NCBI RefSeq assembly: GCF_900120175.1
Contig: NZ_FQLF01000004.1
Location: 336,676 to 400,675, forward strand
Source of the DNA: Oceanicoccus sp. KOV_DT_Chl
Lineage (GTDB): Bacteria > Pseudomonadota > Gammaproteobacteria > Pseudomonadales > Dasaniaceae
Reading direction: 5' to 3'
DNA length: 64,000 nt
The notes beneath the pieces are model-generated. The model saw nothing but the letters and a program-made list of their open reading frames with translations. It ran no database searches and had not been told where the DNA came from. The translations under genes and the position numbers were made by a program. The stretch's first letter is position 1, and each line of letters starts with the position of its first letter. Positions 26,511 through 36,698 of this stretch are shown here, one piece after another.

Positions 26511-27113
26511 TCAAACAATGCGGCGAAATGTTAGATTGATACGAGCGCCGACCTGGCCAGACGTTTTCGCCACTTGATGCTGCCAATAACGTTGCGTTGT
26601 ACCCGCCATCAACAATAAAGAACCACCGGCCAAATCAATATGTATTGGCGCAAATTGTTTTAATGATTTATGCCGCAGCGAAAACTGGCGACTGGCGCCA
26701 AAACTCAAAGAGGCAATAACAGGATTAACACCCAATTCTTTTTCATCATCGCTATGCCAAGCGACACTGTCATTGCCGTCGCGATAATAATTGGCCAGCA
26801 CACTATTAAATTGTTCGCCGGTAAAATCTTCTAGCTGTTGCTTGAGTGCTAGTAATAACGGCTGCCAGGGCCGGGGCTGCAACGCCAAGCCCGAATACCC
26901 GTAGTGCGCATCAACATCCCCATACCAGGCATTGAGCCGTGGGATTTTTACTCGCCGACCGTACATTTTGATAGTATCTTGCCGCCATTCAAGTTGGGCT
27001 AACAACTGTTGATAGATCAGGGCTTGCTCGGCAATGAAATTATCCGTGTAGTGCAGCTCGGCATCAGGCAGATCAAACTGGGAATTATCAGTCGCAAACA
27101 AACTGGGCTGCAT
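26511..27113 (-). CDS. AlkB-like 2-oxoglutarate/Fe(II) dioxygenase (DNA alkylation repair)
   Basis: 200 residues. Contains the double-stranded beta-helix with the HxD iron ligands in WHSDDEKELG, and a downstream His and the 2-oxoglutarate-binding Arg pair near the C-terminus (YWQHQVAK ... GARINLTFR). The N-terminal RVKIPRLNAWYGD and SGLALQPRPWQPLL match the ALKBH2/3-type subgroup more than E. coli AlkB. Oxidatively removes 1-methyladenine or 3-methylcytosine from DNA or RNA. It sits between murB and uvrC, 2 bp after murB's region, in a repair/cell-wall operon. Confidence 0.9.
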   Translation of the reverse strand: MQPSLFATDNSQFDLPDAELHYTDNFIAEQALIYQQLLAQLEWRQDTIKMYGRRVKIPRLNAWYGDVDAHYGYSGLALQPRPWQPLLLALKQQLEDFTGEQFNSVLANYYRDGNDSVAWHSDDEKELGVNPVIASLSFGASRQFSLRHKSLKQFAPIHIDLAGGSLLLMAGTTQRYWQHQVAKTSGQVGARINLTFRRIV

Positions 27114-27115
27114 CG

Positions 27116-28177
27116 TTAGCTACTCACCATTGCCATGGAGGGCTGATCACCAATTATCGCCGGCTCTATTTCCAGTATCACACCAAAACGTTGTTGAATA
27201 TCGGCCTGAACCTGCTTAGCAAACGCCAATACCTGCGCACCACTAGCCATCGTTTTACCATCACCCACATTAATTAATACCAGTGCCTGTTGTTGATGCA
27301 TTGCCACCAGGCCACACTGTTTTCCTTTCCACCCCGCATGCTCTAACAACCACCCCGCCGCAAGTTTAACACTGCCATCATCTTGTGGATAATGTACCAA
27401 CGCTGGCAGCTGATCTACTAATTGCTGAGCCTGCTGCTGACTCACAATGGGGTTTTTAAAAAAACTGCCCGCATTGGGTAATACCACAGGGTCGGGTAAT
27501 TTACTTTGGCGAATAGCGATAACCGCTGCAGCGATCTGTCTAGCAGTGGGTGCTGTTAACGACTGCTGCTGCAAGTACTGGCGTAACGCAGCATAACTGG
27601 TAGTTACCCTGGGCTCTGTATGTAAGCGCAACGCAACCGAAGTCACTATAAACTGGTTTTTTAATGCATGTTTAAAAATGCTGTCACGGTAGGCAAACTG
27701 GCATTCGGCTTTAGATAAAGTGCGCCAACATTGTTGCTGGATATCCCAGCCGTGTAAGTGCGCAAACACCTGCGTAAACTCAACGCCGTAAGCGCCTATA
27801 TTTTGAATCGGCGCGGCCCCGACTGAACCTGGAATTAACGCAAGATTTTCCAGGCCGTTATAACCTCGCTCTAAACACCACATCACCAAATCGTGCCAGT
27901 TTTCACCGGCAGCAGCGGTCACAATGATTGAATCATCCAATGCTTCGGCAGCAATACCATGAAGACTTATCTTAATCACCAGGCCGGGAAAATCCTGCCG
28001 TAAAACGATATTGCTGCCACCACCCAACACCAGTACTGGTAGTTGCTGTTGCTCAGCAAAGGCTAAATACTCAGGCAGCGCTTCAGCTTTATCAAGCTCG
28101 ACAAAGTATCGCGCATTCACTGCAATGGCCAATGTGTTATAAGGCTGCAGCGACACCTGCTGTTGCAACGCTTTCAT
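27116..28177 (-). CDS. murB: UDP-N-acetylenolpyruvoylglucosamine reductase
   Basis: 353 residues, close to the E. coli-type MurB (about 340). FAD-binding motifs VLGGGSNIVL and GSVGAAPIQNIGAYGVE, catalytic Ser/Glu region NAGSFFKNP and the C-terminal HAGWKG and ALVLIN. It reduces the enolpyruvyl group to give UDP-N-acetylmuramate, the second committed step in peptidoglycan precursors. Immediately follows the low-molecular-weight phosphatase (adjacent codons), so translationally linked. Confidence 0.95.
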   Translation of the reverse strand: MKALQQQVSLQPYNTLAIAVNARYFVELDKAEALPEYLAFAEQQQLPVLVLGGGSNIVLRQDFPGLVIKISLHGIAAEALDDSIIVTAAAGENWHDLVMWCLERGYNGLENLALIPGSVGAAPIQNIGAYGVEFTQVFAHLHGWDIQQQCWRTLSKAECQFAYRDSIFKHALKNQFIVTSVALRLHTEPRVTTSYAALRQYLQQQSLTAPTARQIAAAVIAIRQSKLPDPVVLPNAGSFFKNPIVSQQQAQQLVDQLPALVHYPQDDGSVKLAAGWLLEHAGWKGKQCGLVAMHQQQALVLINVGDGKTMASGAQVLAFAKQVQADIQQRFGVILEIEPAIIGDQPSMAMVSS

Positions 28178-28666
28178 TTAATCCTGTACCAACTGATGGT
28201 CGTTAATAATTTGTTGCAATAACGCGCTACTCGCTTGCTCTATTAAATCCAGCACTGTTTGAAAACCATCCCCGGCACCATAGTATGGATCTGGCACTTC
28301 GGCGACGGCGACATCCCCATAACTCAGCAATAATGAAAGTGACGCACGACTATCATTAGGCTGTAAGGTTTGCAAATCACTTAAGTTACTATTATCCATT
28401 GCCAAAATATAATCAAAGTCGTAAAAATCCTGAGCGCATACTTGTCTGGCACGCAAAGCCGATAAATCATAGCCACGTGTCGCAGCGGCTTTCACAGAAC
28501 GCTGATCCGGCGCTTTACCGACATGCCAGTCGCCCGTGCCCGCTGAGTCCACACTGATCACATGCTCTAGCTTACTGGCTCGTATGTGTTGCTGAAACAC
28601 CCCGTGCGCAGTGGGTGAACGACAAATATTCCCCAGACAAACAAACAGTACGTTAATTCGAGGCAT
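28178..28666 (-). CDS. Low-molecular-weight protein tyrosine phosphatase
   Basis: 162 residues. P-loop CLGNICRSP (C-x5-R-S) near the N-terminus and the general-acid DPYYG near the C-terminus; DSAGTGDWHVG and FDYILAMDNSN are family blocks. Wzb/PtpA-type enzymes dephosphorylate tyrosine kinases that control polysaccharide export or act on arsenate-like substrates. The position between kdsB and murB is shared with Pseudomonas aeruginosa (from general knowledge), so this is the conserved housekeeping copy rather than a capsule-cluster gene. Confidence 0.92.
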   Translation of the reverse strand: MPRINVLFVCLGNICRSPTAHGVFQQHIRASKLEHVISVDSAGTGDWHVGKAPDQRSVKAAATRGYDLSALRARQVCAQDFYDFDYILAMDNSNLSDLQTLQPNDSRASLSLLLSYGDVAVAEVPDPYYGAGDGFQTVLDLIEQASSALLQQIINDHQLVQD

Positions 28667-28676
28667 TGACTATATC

Positions 28677-29432
28677 CTAAGAAAAAAGTGCGCGCACCGC
28701 TTGCAAGTCCTGTTCGGTATCTACCCCGGCAGGAATCGATTGGCAGGCGGGTTTGGCAACGATGATGGCGCCATTTTCCAACGCACGTAGCTGCTCCAGC
28801 TTTTCTGTTCGCTCCAACGGGCTGACTGGCCACTCCACGAACTGATGCAATAACCCGACCCGGTAAGCGTAAATACCAATGTGGCGATAATAGTTTACGC
28901 CGTCAGGAAGTTGTTCGTTGTCGCCATTAAATCCATCGCGGTACCAAGGTATAGGCGCGCGGGAAAAATACAAAGCGCGACCATGACAATCCATAGTGAC
29001 TTTCACTGCATTGGGGTTAAATACCGTATCAATATCAGTAATAGGTTCTACCAAAGTCGAAATCGCCGCTTGCGCATCAGCGGCCAAATCGGCAGCCACT
29101 TGATTGATGACCGCAGGGGGAATCAGTGGTTCATCACCTTGTACATTCACCACAATATGATCACTCGAGAAACCTAATTGAGTGACCACTTCCTGCAGGC
29201 GATCAGTACCGGATTCATGAGTAAGCGATGTCATACACACCTCTGCACCAAAAGCCAGAGCAACCTCAGCAATACGTTGATCATCAGTGGCAATGATCAC
29301 CCGTTCGGCGGCACTTTTACAGGCTTGCTCATAGACGCGTTGCACCATAGGTTTGCCAGCAATATCTGCCAACGGTTTTGCCGGTAAGCGACTGGAGGCA
29401 TAGCGGGATGGAATAATGACACTAAAGCTCAT
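28677..29432 (-). CDS. kdsB: 3-deoxy-manno-octulosonate cytidylyltransferase
   Basis: 251 residues. Nucleotidyltransferase fold: [36 protein letters not shown], then [12 protein letters not shown] and [11 protein letters not shown]. It activates Kdo as CMP-Kdo for lipid A glycosylation. Starts 4 bp inside lpxK (ATGA overlap), showing translational coupling, and 10 bp before the phosphatase gene. Confidence 0.96.
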   Translation of the reverse strand: MSFSVIIPSRYASSRLPAKPLADIAGKPMVQRVYEQACKSAAERVIIATDDQRIAEVALAFGAEVCMTSLTHESGTDRLQEVVTQLGFSSDHIVVNVQGDEPLIPPAVINQVAADLAADAQAAISTLVEPITDIDTVFNPNAVKVTMDCHGRALYFSRAPIPWYRDGFNGDNEQLPDGVNYYRHIGIYAYRVGLLHQFVEWPVSPLERTEKLEQLRALENGAIIVAKPACQSIPAGVDTEQDLQAVRALFS

Positions 29433-30475
29433 TCGGGCTCCTTGTTAACAGCAGCAAGCCGTTTAAGGGTTGCGACCACATCAGTTAGCAACTCACCCTC
29501 AATGTTCGCACTCACTGGTAAATACCAGCTATTGGATGTACGCGGTAAGCAACGAATTTTTACCGCGTCTTTCTCCGTCATAATAATTGCCAGATCATCA
29601 TCAAACTGTAGGTCAGTTTCTACAAAGGGATGATGATCAGCAAAACAATGTTCTGTTGGATCAAAGTCTAATTGTTTTAAGCTGGTAAAAAAACGTTGGG
29701 GGTTACCAATGCCGGCAATGGCATGTACCTGTTTATTGCCCGACCATTCATTGGCAGCAATGGTTGTGTCGCCATTTAATGCGTGAAGGCTCGCAGGGAT
29801 TAATCGCATAACGCTAGAGCTGACTGCAGCAGGTAAGGGAACTGGGCGCCCATTACAAACCACATGATTGACAGTGGTTAATCGCGCCAGTGACTCCCGT
29901 AGCGGGCCGGCCGGTAATAACAACTGATTAGCAAAACCCCGCACTCCCATCTACCACTACAATTTCATAATCACGCTGCAAGGCATAATGCTGCAGTCCA
30001 TCATCGCTGATAATCACATCGCAACTATGCGCAGCTAATAAAGCGGTGACCGCTTGCTGCCGGTTGCCATCAATCACGACTGGCACCTTAGCACGCAAGG
30101 CAATTAACAACGCTTCATCACCACTGTGTTGCACCGGGCTCTCAGCAGTGACGGTATAAGGATAATGAGGTGCTTGACTACCATAGCCGCGACTAATAAC
30201 ACCCGGACTAAAGCCTGCCTGTTGAAGCGCTTCAACTAATGCGATAACCATCGGTGTTTTACCCGTCCCCCCTACCGTTATATTGCCGACCACAATCAAG
30301 GTACCGGTGGACGGAAGGAAGCCAACAAACCGCGCTGATATAAATGACGCCGCACACCGGACATCAGCTGATAAAGTAAACTCAGAGGTGTCAGCAGTAA
30401 CAGCCATGGCGACCTCTGATACCAGGCACGCACCAGAAAATGCTCGCGGCTATTTTCTGCTGAAGATTTTGCCAC
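29429..30475 (-). CDS. lpxK: Tetraacyldisaccharide 4'-kinase (LpxK), two apparent frameshifts
   Basis: About 345 residues over three frames, near the usual length. From GTG 30475 the first frame gives [25 protein letters not shown] and a membrane helix, ending SFRPPVP; the second gives [16 protein letters not shown] (Walker A) and [20 protein letters not shown]; the third gives [15 protein letters not shown] and ends with a C-terminal GNPQRF and MTEKDAVK region. Breaks near 30302 (one base lost) and 29945-29949 (one base gained). LpxK phosphorylates the lipid A disaccharide and is normally essential, so these breaks are probably not real. Starts 11 bp after exbD; overlaps kdsB. Confidence 0.88.
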
Positions 30476-30485
30476 GCTGATTACC

Positions 30486-30905
30486 CTACTCGCCTGCAGG
30501 CTTTTTAGTGGTCAAACTGAGATGAGAAAAACCCAACTGCCCCGCTACATCCATCGCGGTAATAACCGCTTGATGAGGCGTTTTCGCATCAGCAGTAATG
30601 GTTAAAGGTAAACTGAAATCGCCAGCAGCCACTTCTTTCAATGCGGCGGCGATAATATCTTTTTTACTGGACACCAAACTATTGCCATTCACCACATACT
30701 GGCCATTGGCATCAATAATAATTTCAATCTGTTGTGGCTGATCAGTGGACTCTTCGCCGGTGGCTTCAGGTAGATCCAGGCTCAGATGGGTCTCTTTAGT
30801 AAACGTGGTAGAGACCATGAAAAAGATCAACAACAAAAACACCACATCGATCAGTGGCGTTAAGTTGACGGTGACTTCTTCACCTTTTTGTCGTCGAAAT
30901 TGCAC
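30486..30905 (-). CDS. exbD: ExbD/TolR-family biopolymer transport protein
   Basis: 139 residues: a short cytoplasmic N-terminus (MQFRRQKGEEV), one membrane segment with the functional Asp (LTPLIDVVFLLLIFFMVSTTF) and a periplasmic domain. With ExbB it forms a proton-driven motor for TonB or Tol-type work. Lies 14 bp after exbB and before lpxK, the order exbB-exbD-lpxK seen in Pseudomonas. Confidence 0.92.
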   Translation of the reverse strand: MQFRRQKGEEVTVNLTPLIDVVFLLLIFFMVSTTFTKETHLSLDLPEATGEESTDQPQQIEIIIDANGQYVVNGNSLVSSKKDIIAAALKEVAAGDFSLPLTITADAKTPHQAVITAMDVAGQLGFSHLSLTTKKPAGE

Positions 30906-30919
30906 GTATTTTGTGTCCG

Positions 30920-31546
30920 TTAACTGGATTTGATATCGACTTTGCGTTCGCCATGAAGAGCATCCACCAACTTAATAGTTTCCTGCTCCAACGTTACAAC
31001 AACGTTATCAATACGACGGGAATAAAACCGGTGCATAATCAATGCCGGGATCGCGACACTCAAACCCGCCGCCGTGGTAATCAGCGCCTCTGAAATACCA
31101 CCAGCCAATACACCGGCATTGCCGGTACCTTGCAACATGATCTCGGTGAATACTTTAATCATGCCGATGACCGTACCTAACAAGCCCAGTAAAGGCGCAA
31201 CCGCCGCGATGGTACCCAACGTATTGAGGTAGCGTTCCAGATCATGGACTACATGACTGGCCGCCTCCTGAATACTTTCTTTCATGACGTCACGACCATG
31301 GCGTGAATTACTCAGGCCAGCAGCCAATATACGGCCCAATGGCGAAGACTGTTTTAACTCTCGCAATTTATCAGCGGTCACCTGATTATTTTTGATCCAG
31401 CCCCAGACTTGGGCCAGAAGGTGTGGAGGTGCAATTTTTGCCGGATTAAGAGCCAGATAGCGTTCAATACAAATCGCCACTGCGGCTATCGAACAAAGCA
31501 TGATCGGCAGCATTAACCAGCCACCCGCCTTTATCAGTTCAAACAC
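30920..31546 (-). CDS. exbB: ExbB/TolQ-family proton channel protein
   Basis: 208 residues with three membrane segments: one at the N-terminus (WLMLPIMLCSIAAVAICIERYL) and two in the conserved MotA/TolQ/ExbB core (LGTIAAVAPLLGLLGTVIGMIKVF and GGISEALITTAAGLSVAIPALIMHRFY). Forms the pentameric stator around ExbD. Possible partner of the TonB receptors of this organism, though a tonB gene is not in the window. Starts 127 bp downstream of comEC's stop. Confidence 0.93.
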   Translation of the reverse strand: MFELIKAGGWLMLPIMLCSIAAVAICIERYLALNPAKIAPPHLLAQVWGWIKNNQVTADKLRELKQSSPLGRILAAGLSNSRHGRDVMKESIQEAASHVVHDLERYLNTLGTIAAVAPLLGLLGTVIGMIKVFTEIMLQGTGNAGVLAGGISEALITTAAGLSVAIPALIMHRFYSRRIDNVVVTLEQETIKLVDALHGERKVDIKSS

Positions 31547-31673
31547 TCACGTTCTCCCATTTTCGTCTGCTAAGACAATTACTTAGCCACGCTTTCTTAT
31601 GCACTTATTGAACTGCATTATACTGACCAGCCAAGGAAAAACTATCGACTATAGCTAATTTGTTGACAAGTTT

Positions 31674-33988
31674 TTAATCACTATCAACTGGTGCCAACCA
31701 ATAACGTCGTCGCTGCTGCCGATAAGCACTCGGTATCAGTAATTTCCCCTGCCTAACAGTAAATGTGAGTGCGCCAGTCTGATGACTAATCAACGTGTTG
31801 CTGTCCACTTGCTGGTAGCGTTGTTGGATATCTGGCCGCGGGTGCGAAAACTGATTGCGATAGCCACTGCTAAAAACCACATACTCAGCAGCCACTGACT
31901 TTACCCAAGGCCATGACGAGGAACTATGACTGCCGTGATGGGGTGCAATCAGTACGTTACTGGCTAATTGGGGACCGAGATTATGTACCATGAGCGTCTC
32001 TACGGACTGCTCGATATCTCCGGCTAATAAAAAGCCGATTTGCTGACTGCTAATCTTTAACACGCAAGAGCGGTTGTTACTGCGAGCATAAGTCGTATCA
32101 GTTTGAGGATGTAACACCGCATAATCGATACCATCCCACTGCCATTGCTGACCTGCCAGACAAGGCAAAACACCGTATTGCTGATAGGGCAAAGGATCAC
32201 CCATCATCACCTGATCAACCGTGAACTGATCCCGCAAGGACAGCCAGTTACCGGCATGATCATTATCGTTGTGACTGATGACTAAAGTATTGATCGTCTC
32301 CACGCCACGCTGCAGTAAAAAAGGTTGAACGACCGCTGTCACCATCGAGAAATCGTCACTGAATTTGGCACCCACATCATAAACCAACACATGCTCGCGA
32401 CTGATCACTACAATGGCCAGCCCCTGGCCAACGTCCAACACGGTCAGCTCTAGATCACCCGCGCCATGAGCGGTGACTGATAAGCAAACAACGGTATGAG
32501 TAATAACAAACCTAACCATTTTAACGGCAGGCCTTTAGGCAGCAACAGCACCATTGCCCCTACTAGCGCCATACATTTCACCATCAATGGTTTAGCGCTA
32601 ATCGTCAGCACACCAACACCAGCAACCTCATGCAAATAGGATAAACCCTGCAAACTGATAGCTAAAACCCGATCCAATTGTTGCCACAACCACTGCGCAG
32701 CACTTTCACTAAAAAAGGCGAGCACAGCTGCCACTAAATCCAAGGGCACGATTAAAATGCTGAACACCGGCAACAACAGACTATTTGCAACTGGTGATAG
32801 CAACGTTATTTGACCAAAGCACATTGCCAACACCGGTATTAAGCCAATGAAAACGGCGTACTGGGCAAGCATCCATTGGCGACTTTGGGTCTTACTCTGC
32901 CGTCTTCCGGTACTGGCATACAAGATGGCACCCACTGCAACAAAGGACAGCCAAAACGACACAGTGATGACTGCTAAGGGGTCTAATAATAAACAGAGCA
33001 ATAACGCCAATGCCAAGCCGGCCAGTGGTGAAATATGCCGCTGGCGAATCACACACAACAATACCACCGCAATCATCAATAATGCGCGCTGAGTGGGTAA
33101 GGTAAAACCCGCAGCGAGTGCATAAAGTAACGCTACCGATATAGCGAGCCAGGCGGCGCCAACATGGGCACGACAATTTGGCAGAGAGATCACCAGCAAG
33201 CAACGGCTTATTAAAAATACCAGACCAGTCACCATGCCCACATGCAGGCCGGAGATCACCATCAAATGCGTCGTCCCTGTTGCCGCGAATAATTGCCACT
33301 GACCAGAGCCGATATCGCGCTTATCGCCGATCAACAGCGCCTTCAACAAGTGGCTATGGGGCAAATTGGGTAAGCTATCCATATAATTGGCGACCCGCCA
33401 ACGCCATCGATCAACACCCCATTGATCATCTGCAAGCAGCCGAATCTGATGCGATGGCCGCACATAACCGGTGGCGCCAATCCCCTGCTGGATTAACCAA
33501 CTTTGATAATCAAAACCGCCGGGATTACTGGTGCCATAAGGCCGCTTAAGTGTTACTAACAAACGCCAATGCTGACCAGGTTTGAGTGGCTGCGGCGCAC
33601 CATACCATTTCAACCGCACGCGCTTTAGGCGGTGAGCGCAATCACCTGCAGGGCTAATACAGCGATGGTCAGTAACATTCAAATCAAATTGCTGGAATGA
33701 CTGACCTCGACTCATGCCAGACGTTGGTAAGCCACTGATCCGCCCTTGCAACCAAATGGGCTGTTGTTCTAATTCTATAGGCAGCTGTTGAGCCAACAGT
33801 TGATGACCGTAATACCCACCCCAATTGATTCCTAACAAGACCAGCAATAGCCACCGCCAGTGCTTAAGCCAACAGGTTAACAAGACGCTAACCAGTAGCG
33901 CCAATAACAGATACCATTGCGGGGGTAATTCGGGCAACAACGAGACTGCAGCAATGCCAACCGACACTGCCATCATCCATGACAACAT
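31674..33988 (-). CDS. comEC: ComEC/Rec2-family DNA internalisation protein, frameshifted
   Basis: About 771 residues across one break. Part 1: several membrane segments, the DUF4131-type N-terminus, the OB-like region, and the competence core (GLHVGMVTGLVFLIS, LLYALAAGFTLPTQRALLMI). Part 2: a metallo-beta-lactamase-like domain with VLDVGQGLAIVV, SHNDNDHAGN (the HxHxDH-like metal motif as SHNDNDHAGN) and LIAPHHGSHSSSS. The break is in CCC at 32458-32460; one more G in that run joins MAR to GDLELTVLD. ComEC forms the channel that takes single-stranded DNA through the inner membrane. Read upstream of exbB as in Pseudomonas. Confidence 0.9.
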
Positions 33989-34160
33989 TAGAATTATTCC
34001 TTTAACATTAGCTGGCTACAATTAACCGGCTTTGTACTTTACATTTTATAATCGTAATTAATAGTAACGGCAACTTAACAGGGTCGCTAGTAGAGAAGGC
34101 TGACAATTCCGTGCATAATGCGCGGCTGCTAATACTTAAATCACTGAGTAATTGCCATTA

Positions 34161-34685
34161 ATGGCTCGCAAATTCATCAAACGCTATATGCCAGATCCCG
34201 AGTGGATCAAGCAACAGAAGTCGCTGCAATTACTGGGTAACTGGATACATGACCCCAATATTTGGCATTTAACTCGCCACTCGGTTTCTATGGCGTGCTT
34301 TATTGGGCTGTTTGTCGCCTTTATTCCGTTACCTACACAAATGCTAATAGCCGCTCTCGCGGCAGTATTGATGCGAGCCAATTTAGCCATCGCGACTATT
34401 TTAGTCTGGGTGAGCAACCCGGTCACGATGCCGGCGCTATTCTATCTAGCGTATAAAGTGGGCGCTGCGGTCATGGATAGACCGGAACAGCAATTTGTTT
34501 TTGAACTGTCATGGCAATGGCTCACTACCGAGATTGGCTATACGTGGCAGCCGTTTCTGTTAGGGTGTTTACTCTGCGGACTATTTTCAGGTTTAGCGGG
34601 TTCGGCCTTTGTACGTTATGCCTGGCGCCAGCACACTATTCGTCGCTGGCATGAACGCCGTCTAAAAAGACAGAAAAAAAGCTAG
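34161..34685 (+). CDS. DUF2062 family membrane protein
   Basis: 174 residues from the ATG at 34161 (a TTG at 34152 is possible). Basic N-terminus ARKFIKRYMPDPEW, then IWHLTRHSVSMACFIGLFVAFIPLPTQMLIAALAAVLMRANLAIATILVWVSNPVTMPALFYLAYKVG, the core of the DUF2062 family, with two or three membrane segments and a very basic C-terminal tail (RRWHERRLKRQKK). Function unknown; the gene is conserved next to comEC and lolCDE in Pseudomonas relatives. Convergent with lolE, 4 bp apart. Confidence 0.88.
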   Translation: MARKFIKRYMPDPEWIKQQKSLQLLGNWIHDPNIWHLTRHSVSMACFIGLFVAFIPLPTQMLIAALAAVLMRANLAIATILVWVSNPVTMPALFYLAYKVGAAVMDRPEQQFVFELSWQWLTTEIGYTWQPFLLGCLLCGLFSGLAGSAFVRYAWRQHTIRRWHERRLKRQKKS

Positions 34686-34689
34686 ATGT

Positions 34690-35967
34690 TTACTCGTAGC
34701 GCAGCGCATCTGCCGGCTGTACGCGAGATGCTCGCCACGCCGGGTAGACCGTCGCCAACACACTCATCACAAACGCCGTAGCAGACACCGCAATGACATC
34801 CTGGATGCGTAAATCTGATGGTAAATAATCGATGGGGTAAACGTCGGAATTCAAAAACTGGACTCCTAGCAACGTCTGTAGTGCCGCCACAATCTCAGTA
34901 ATAGATATAGCCAATAACACACCCAGTATGCATCCGATACCGGTGCCGATTAACGCGATTAATGTTCCCTGCACCATAAACACCGCCATTACACCTGACG
35001 GGCTTGCACCAGCGGTACGTAAAATGGCAATCTCACCACGCTTATCCGTCACGATCATTATCAGCGCCGACACTACATTAAATGCCGCCACCGCGATAAT
35101 GGTAACCAGCATCAAACCCACCAATTGTTTTGATAATTGAATAGCAGAATATAAATTACCATGTGTGCGAGTCCAGTCACGAGTGGTAAAACCATAAGGT
35201 ATATTCTGACTTAACTCCCAAGCGATGCGTGGCGCTTCAAAGGTATCCGTGACAGTCACCCGCAAACCCTGTTGCCGTTGCTGCGGCGGTATTAATGAAA
35301 TAGCGCGATGCAAAGAGATCAGTGCGACTGATTGGTCCAATTCGGTACCGGTGGTAAAAATATCGGCTACAGTCAGTTGAACAAAACTTGGATTGAGTCG
35401 ACCGCTGTCGGTTTCCTGCGGAACCATTACACTGACAGTGTCGCCAACACTAACACCCACCCGCTTGGCCAGCGCTGCGCCTAATAAAATACCCGGGCTA
35501 AGCCGTTCTGTACTATCTTGTAAATTATCTAGCGCAGTATTGTCGACATAGTCCGCCAGAATCGAGACCGACTTTTCACGCTCAGGATTAATGCCGTAAA
35601 TTAAAACACCCTCTACATTAGTTCCTCGCAGTAACATCGCATTCAATTGTACAAAAGGCGCAACCGCTTGCACCTGTGGATGATGCATAATTTTATTTTC
35701 AATTTGCTTCCAACTGGCCTGTTGCTCTACGGATGTATCTTGCACTTGATAACTGGTGATGTTGATATGCGGCACCAAACCTAAAATTTTGTTGCGCATT
35801 TCCCGGTCAAAACCATTCATTACTGATAGCACCAAAATCAACAAAGCCACACCCAAAGCCATGCCCATCATCGATACTAACGAAATAAAGGAGACTAGCT
35901 GGCTTCGTCTACGAGCACCGGCGTAACGGATACCAATAAATAAGGGATAGGGATTAAACACGTTCAA
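34690..35967 (-). CDS. lolE: Lipoprotein-releasing ABC transporter permease LolE
   Basis: 425 residues with the MacB/FtsX-like topology: an N-terminal membrane helix ([35 protein letters not shown]), a large periplasmic domain and three C-terminal helices ([36 protein letters not shown] ... [10 protein letters not shown]). With LolC and LolD it releases lipoproteins from the inner membrane to LolA. The call LolE rather than LolC rests on position: it follows lolD, overlapping it by 4 bp. Confidence 0.9.
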   Translation of the reverse strand: MNVFNPYPLFIGIRYAGARRRSQLVSFISLVSMMGMALGVALLILVLSVMNGFDREMRNKILGLVPHINITSYQVQDTSVEQQASWKQIENKIMHHPQVQAVAPFVQLNAMLLRGTNVEGVLIYGINPEREKSVSILADYVDNTALDNLQDSTERLSPGILLGAALAKRVGVSVGDTVSVMVPQETDSGRLNPSFVQLTVADIFTTGTELDQSVALISLHRAISLIPPQQRQQGLRVTVTDTFEAPRIAWELSQNIPYGFTTRDWTRTHGNLYSAIQLSKQLVGLMLVTIIAVAAFNVVSALIMIVTDKRGEIAILRTAGASPSGVMAVFMVQGTLIALIGTGIGCILGVLLAISITEIVAALQTLLGVQFLNSDVYPIDYLPSDLRIQDVIAVSATAFVMSVLATVYPAWRASRVQPADALRYE

Positions 35968-36650
35968 GCATCCTGCAATTTGCCATCAACAAGCGACAAC
36001 TGTCTATCCATTTGCGCAGCCAATGCCAAGTCATGAGTAACTATAATAAAACTGGTTTGTAACTGCTGGTTGAGCTCTTTCATTAAGTCATGGATAGCGT
36101 TAGCGGTATGATGATCGAGGTTACCGGTCGGCTCATCCAGCATCACGCACTGTGGCTCAGTGACTAATGCGCGGGCAATTGCAACTCGCTGGCGCTCACC
36201 ACCGGAGAGTTCTCCCGGCTTATGTTCCAATCTTGCCGACAACCCTACCCGCGCCAACATCGCGCTGGCTTTTTGTTCTATCAATGAAGATTTTTCACCG
36301 CGTATCAATAGCGGAATAGCAACATTTTCCAATGCTGTGAACTCTCCCAATAGATGATGAAACTGATAAACAAAACCCAAATAGCGGTTACGTAATTCTC
36401 CTCGCTGTTTTTCCGACAGCGTACTTAAATCTTTACCGGCAACAAATACCTGACCCGTGCTGGGCAAATCCAAACCGCCCAACATATTGAGCAAGGTCGA
36501 TTTACCCGCACCGGAAGCACCGACAATAGCGACGCGCTCACCGGCATTAATGTTGAGATTGATGCCCGCCAACACGTGTAAATCCTGCGGGCCTTGTCGA
36601 TACGTTTTATGCAGATCTACACACTGCAATACCGCTGCTGAATTATTCAA
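35964..36650 (-). CDS. lolD: Lipoprotein-releasing ABC transporter ATPase LolD
   Basis: 228 residues. Walker A GASGAGKS, signature [15 protein letters not shown], Walker [14 protein letters not shown]-loop and H-loop VTHDLALA. A Lol-type N-terminus ([20 protein letters not shown]). Powers LolCE-mediated lipoprotein release. Lies 48 bp after lolC and overlaps lolE. Confidence 0.95.
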   Translation of the reverse strand: MNNSAAVLQCVDLHKTYRQGPQDLHVLAGINLNINAGERVAIVGASGAGKSTLLNMLGGLDLPSTGQVFVAGKDLSTLSEKQRGELRNRYLGFVYQFHHLLGEFTALENVAIPLLIRGEKSSLIEQKASAMLARVGLSARLEHKPGELSGGERQRVAIARALVTEPQCVMLDEPTGNLDHHTANAIHDLMKELNQQLQTSFIIVTHDLALAAQMDRQLSLVDGKLQDA

Positions 36651-36698
36651 AATATCTATCTCTTTAAAGTATGCATAACACTAACTGCTACCCATCCG